From: Poseidonibacter parvus
GTDB lineage: Bacteria > Campylobacterota > Campylobacteria > Campylobacterales > Arcobacteraceae
Assembly: GCF_001956695.1 (NCBI RefSeq)
Contig: NZ_CP019070.1
Coordinates: 2,170,001 to 2,234,000 of the forward strand
Direction of reading: 5' to 3'
DNA length: 64,000 nt
The notes beneath the pieces were generated by a model. That model was given only the letters and a program-made list of their open reading frames with translations. It was not told the DNA's origin and did not search any database. The first letter of the stretch is position 1. The number at the start of each line of letters is the position of its first letter. Made by a program: the position numbers and the translations under genes. Positions 63,085 to 64,000 of this stretch are shown piece by piece.

Positions 63085-63281
63085 TTTTTCTTCTTGTATA
63101 AATAATTTAATTTGATTATATCAAAGAAAAAGATAATAACAAGTAACTTCAATTACTCTCAAATAAACAACTCTTTTCATAAAATAAGGATAAACTACAA
63201 TTTTAAAAGATGTTCATAATCTTTCTTTATAATTCTTAAGATTTTTACCTTGTCTTTAGATATAGGGCTGTGTATCTAATA
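63085..63281. other. AT-rich intergenic region
   Basis: 197 bases with no gene. A possible short ribosome-binding stretch precedes the truncated nuclease gene. I see no terminator with a clear stem. Confidence 0.4.
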
Positions 63282-64000
63282 CTATTCATTTATATAATAT
63301 TGAACTTCAAATTTTAATATTTCATTTTCATTATTTTCTTCCATTGCTTGAATAATATTACTATTTACCTTTAAATCATTCTCTAAATTAATATATTCAT
63401 TATATAGACCACTTTTAATTACTTTTGCTAGTTCAATGGAGAAACCTTCTTTTAAAAGTTTAATCATTTGAATATCACTCGTTCCATACTTTATTCTATC
63501 ATAGAAGCTACTTTCGATTAACTCGAGGTCATTTAATATTTCTACATATGGCATTAAATTGAAATCTATAAAATCTTGCTCTTCTTTAATCCTTAATATA
63601 GCTATGTTAACTTTTTGACTTGGAGATTTTCTTGATAAGTCAATGTACAATTCTCTAAAACCATCCTGATATGGAGATGTTATCTCACCCCATCTTCCAC
63701 CAACATAAATATATGAGTCTTGTTTAACATTCTCCCAGTACCATATAAATTTATTAATCATTTCATTATAGGAAGTCCCTGTTCCTCTCCATTCTAAAAA
63801 CATAGAGTAAAAAGCTTTTGCTTTATCATTCTCTATACGGCTAAAGTTGGCAGAAGATTCATCCTTTAATCTTATTCTAAATAAAAATATTTGAGCAATA
63901 AGGAATATTAACCTATCTGAGGTAGATATAGGTTCAATATTTTTTGAATTATTATAGTTTTCTTCTAATTGTCTTTCATTTTCAAATATATCAAAGTCAT
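63282..64000 (-). CDS. Unknown protein, C-terminal part, runs off window
   Basis: The frame is open from its stop to the window edge: codons upstream of the Met at 63803 read DFDIFENERQLEENYNNSKN and on to RIENDKAKAFYSMFLEWRG without a stop. The gene therefore starts beyond 64000, and at least 239 residues are seen. It is soluble, acidic, no recognised motif. The tail has LLKEGFSIELAKVIKSGLYN and a C-terminal ILKFEVQYYINE. I do not recognise a family. Being next to a broken defence-type gene on an island, a defence role is possible but not shown. Confidence 0.6.
   Translation of the reverse strand, partial: DFDIFENERQLEENYNNSKNIEPISTSDRLIFLIAQIFLFRIRLKDESSANFSRIENDKAKAFYSMFLEWRGTGTSYNEMINKFIWYWENVKQDSYIYVGGRWGEITSPYQDGFRELYIDLSRKSPSQKVNIAILRIKEEQDFIDFNLMPYVEILNDLELIESSFYDRIKYGTSDIQMIKLLKEGFSIELAKVIKSGLYNEYINLENDLKVNSNIIQAMEENNENEILKFEVQYYINE

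Noticed and set aside
1-64000. tRNA or rRNA genes
   Set aside because: I looked for T-loop and CCA-end patterns on both strands and found only the tRNA-like part of tmRNA. No rRNA sequence was seen.

Overview
The window is low-GC chromosomal DNA that reads as a free-living Campylobacterota, most like the Arcobacter group. The evidence is a clade II Sec-type nosZ with a Wolinella-style nos cluster, Csd/Pgp-type peptidoglycan peptidases, the carboxyspermidine polyamine route, CIRCE and HAIR heat-shock operators, and many large Cache/SBP histidine kinases with an AHQWRQP H-box. No database search was run; all family calls come from reading the sequence.

Layout. 1-5.7 kb: the start of a 5'-nucleotidase, a SixA-like phosphatase, and the rpmH-rnpA-yidD-yidC-jag-mnmE operon on the minus strand; rnpA has no ATG/GTG/TTG start. 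5.7-20.6 kb: clpB under an apparent double HspR/HrcA operator, rnhB, three orphan sensor kinases (Cache, SBP_bac_3+PAS, NMT1+SBP_bac_3), and housekeeping genes (msrB, FAA hydrolase, Sel1 lipoprotein, DoxX, NUDIX, bioA). 20.7-34.8 kb: purH and purL flank a complete nitrous-oxide respiration cluster, nosY-(NosL-like)-nosZ-nosB-D-G-C1-C2-H-F-L. Three FNR/CRP-type half-site palindromes sit before nosY, nosZ and nosB. 34.9-43.2 kb: divergent Csd6/Pgp2-like and Csd3-like cell-wall enzymes, mgtE, folE, and a four-gene type II secretion/type IV pilus-like set (GspF, GspE and two inner-membrane assembly proteins) with no secretin in view. 43.3-56.6 kb: era, comM, an APC permease, def-clpP-tig, a Bat-type VWA/TPR protein, two tandem PPK2 kinases, and carboxyspermidine decarboxylase/dehydrogenase with a rubredoxin between them. 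56.7-57.1 kb: tmRNA (ssrA).

Everything after ssrA looks like accessory DNA in a tmRNA-adjacent island: a candidate structured small RNA, a possible PBECR-type nuclease, a membrane J-domain protein, a VirD4/TraG coupling protein, and a fragment that may be a relaxase C-terminus. An IS3-family element follows. On its far side is the N-terminal part of a PD-(D/E)XK-like, probably defence-related protein cut off by the IS. The last gene runs off the window. The IS is flanked by two different truncated genes and no convincing target duplication, which suggests an IS-mediated deletion.

The most interesting points are the mobilisation/nuclease island with its small RNA, the IS-scarred defence gene, the double heat-shock operator at clpB, the ATT-start rnpA, and the cysteine-free NosL-like protein in the nos cluster.
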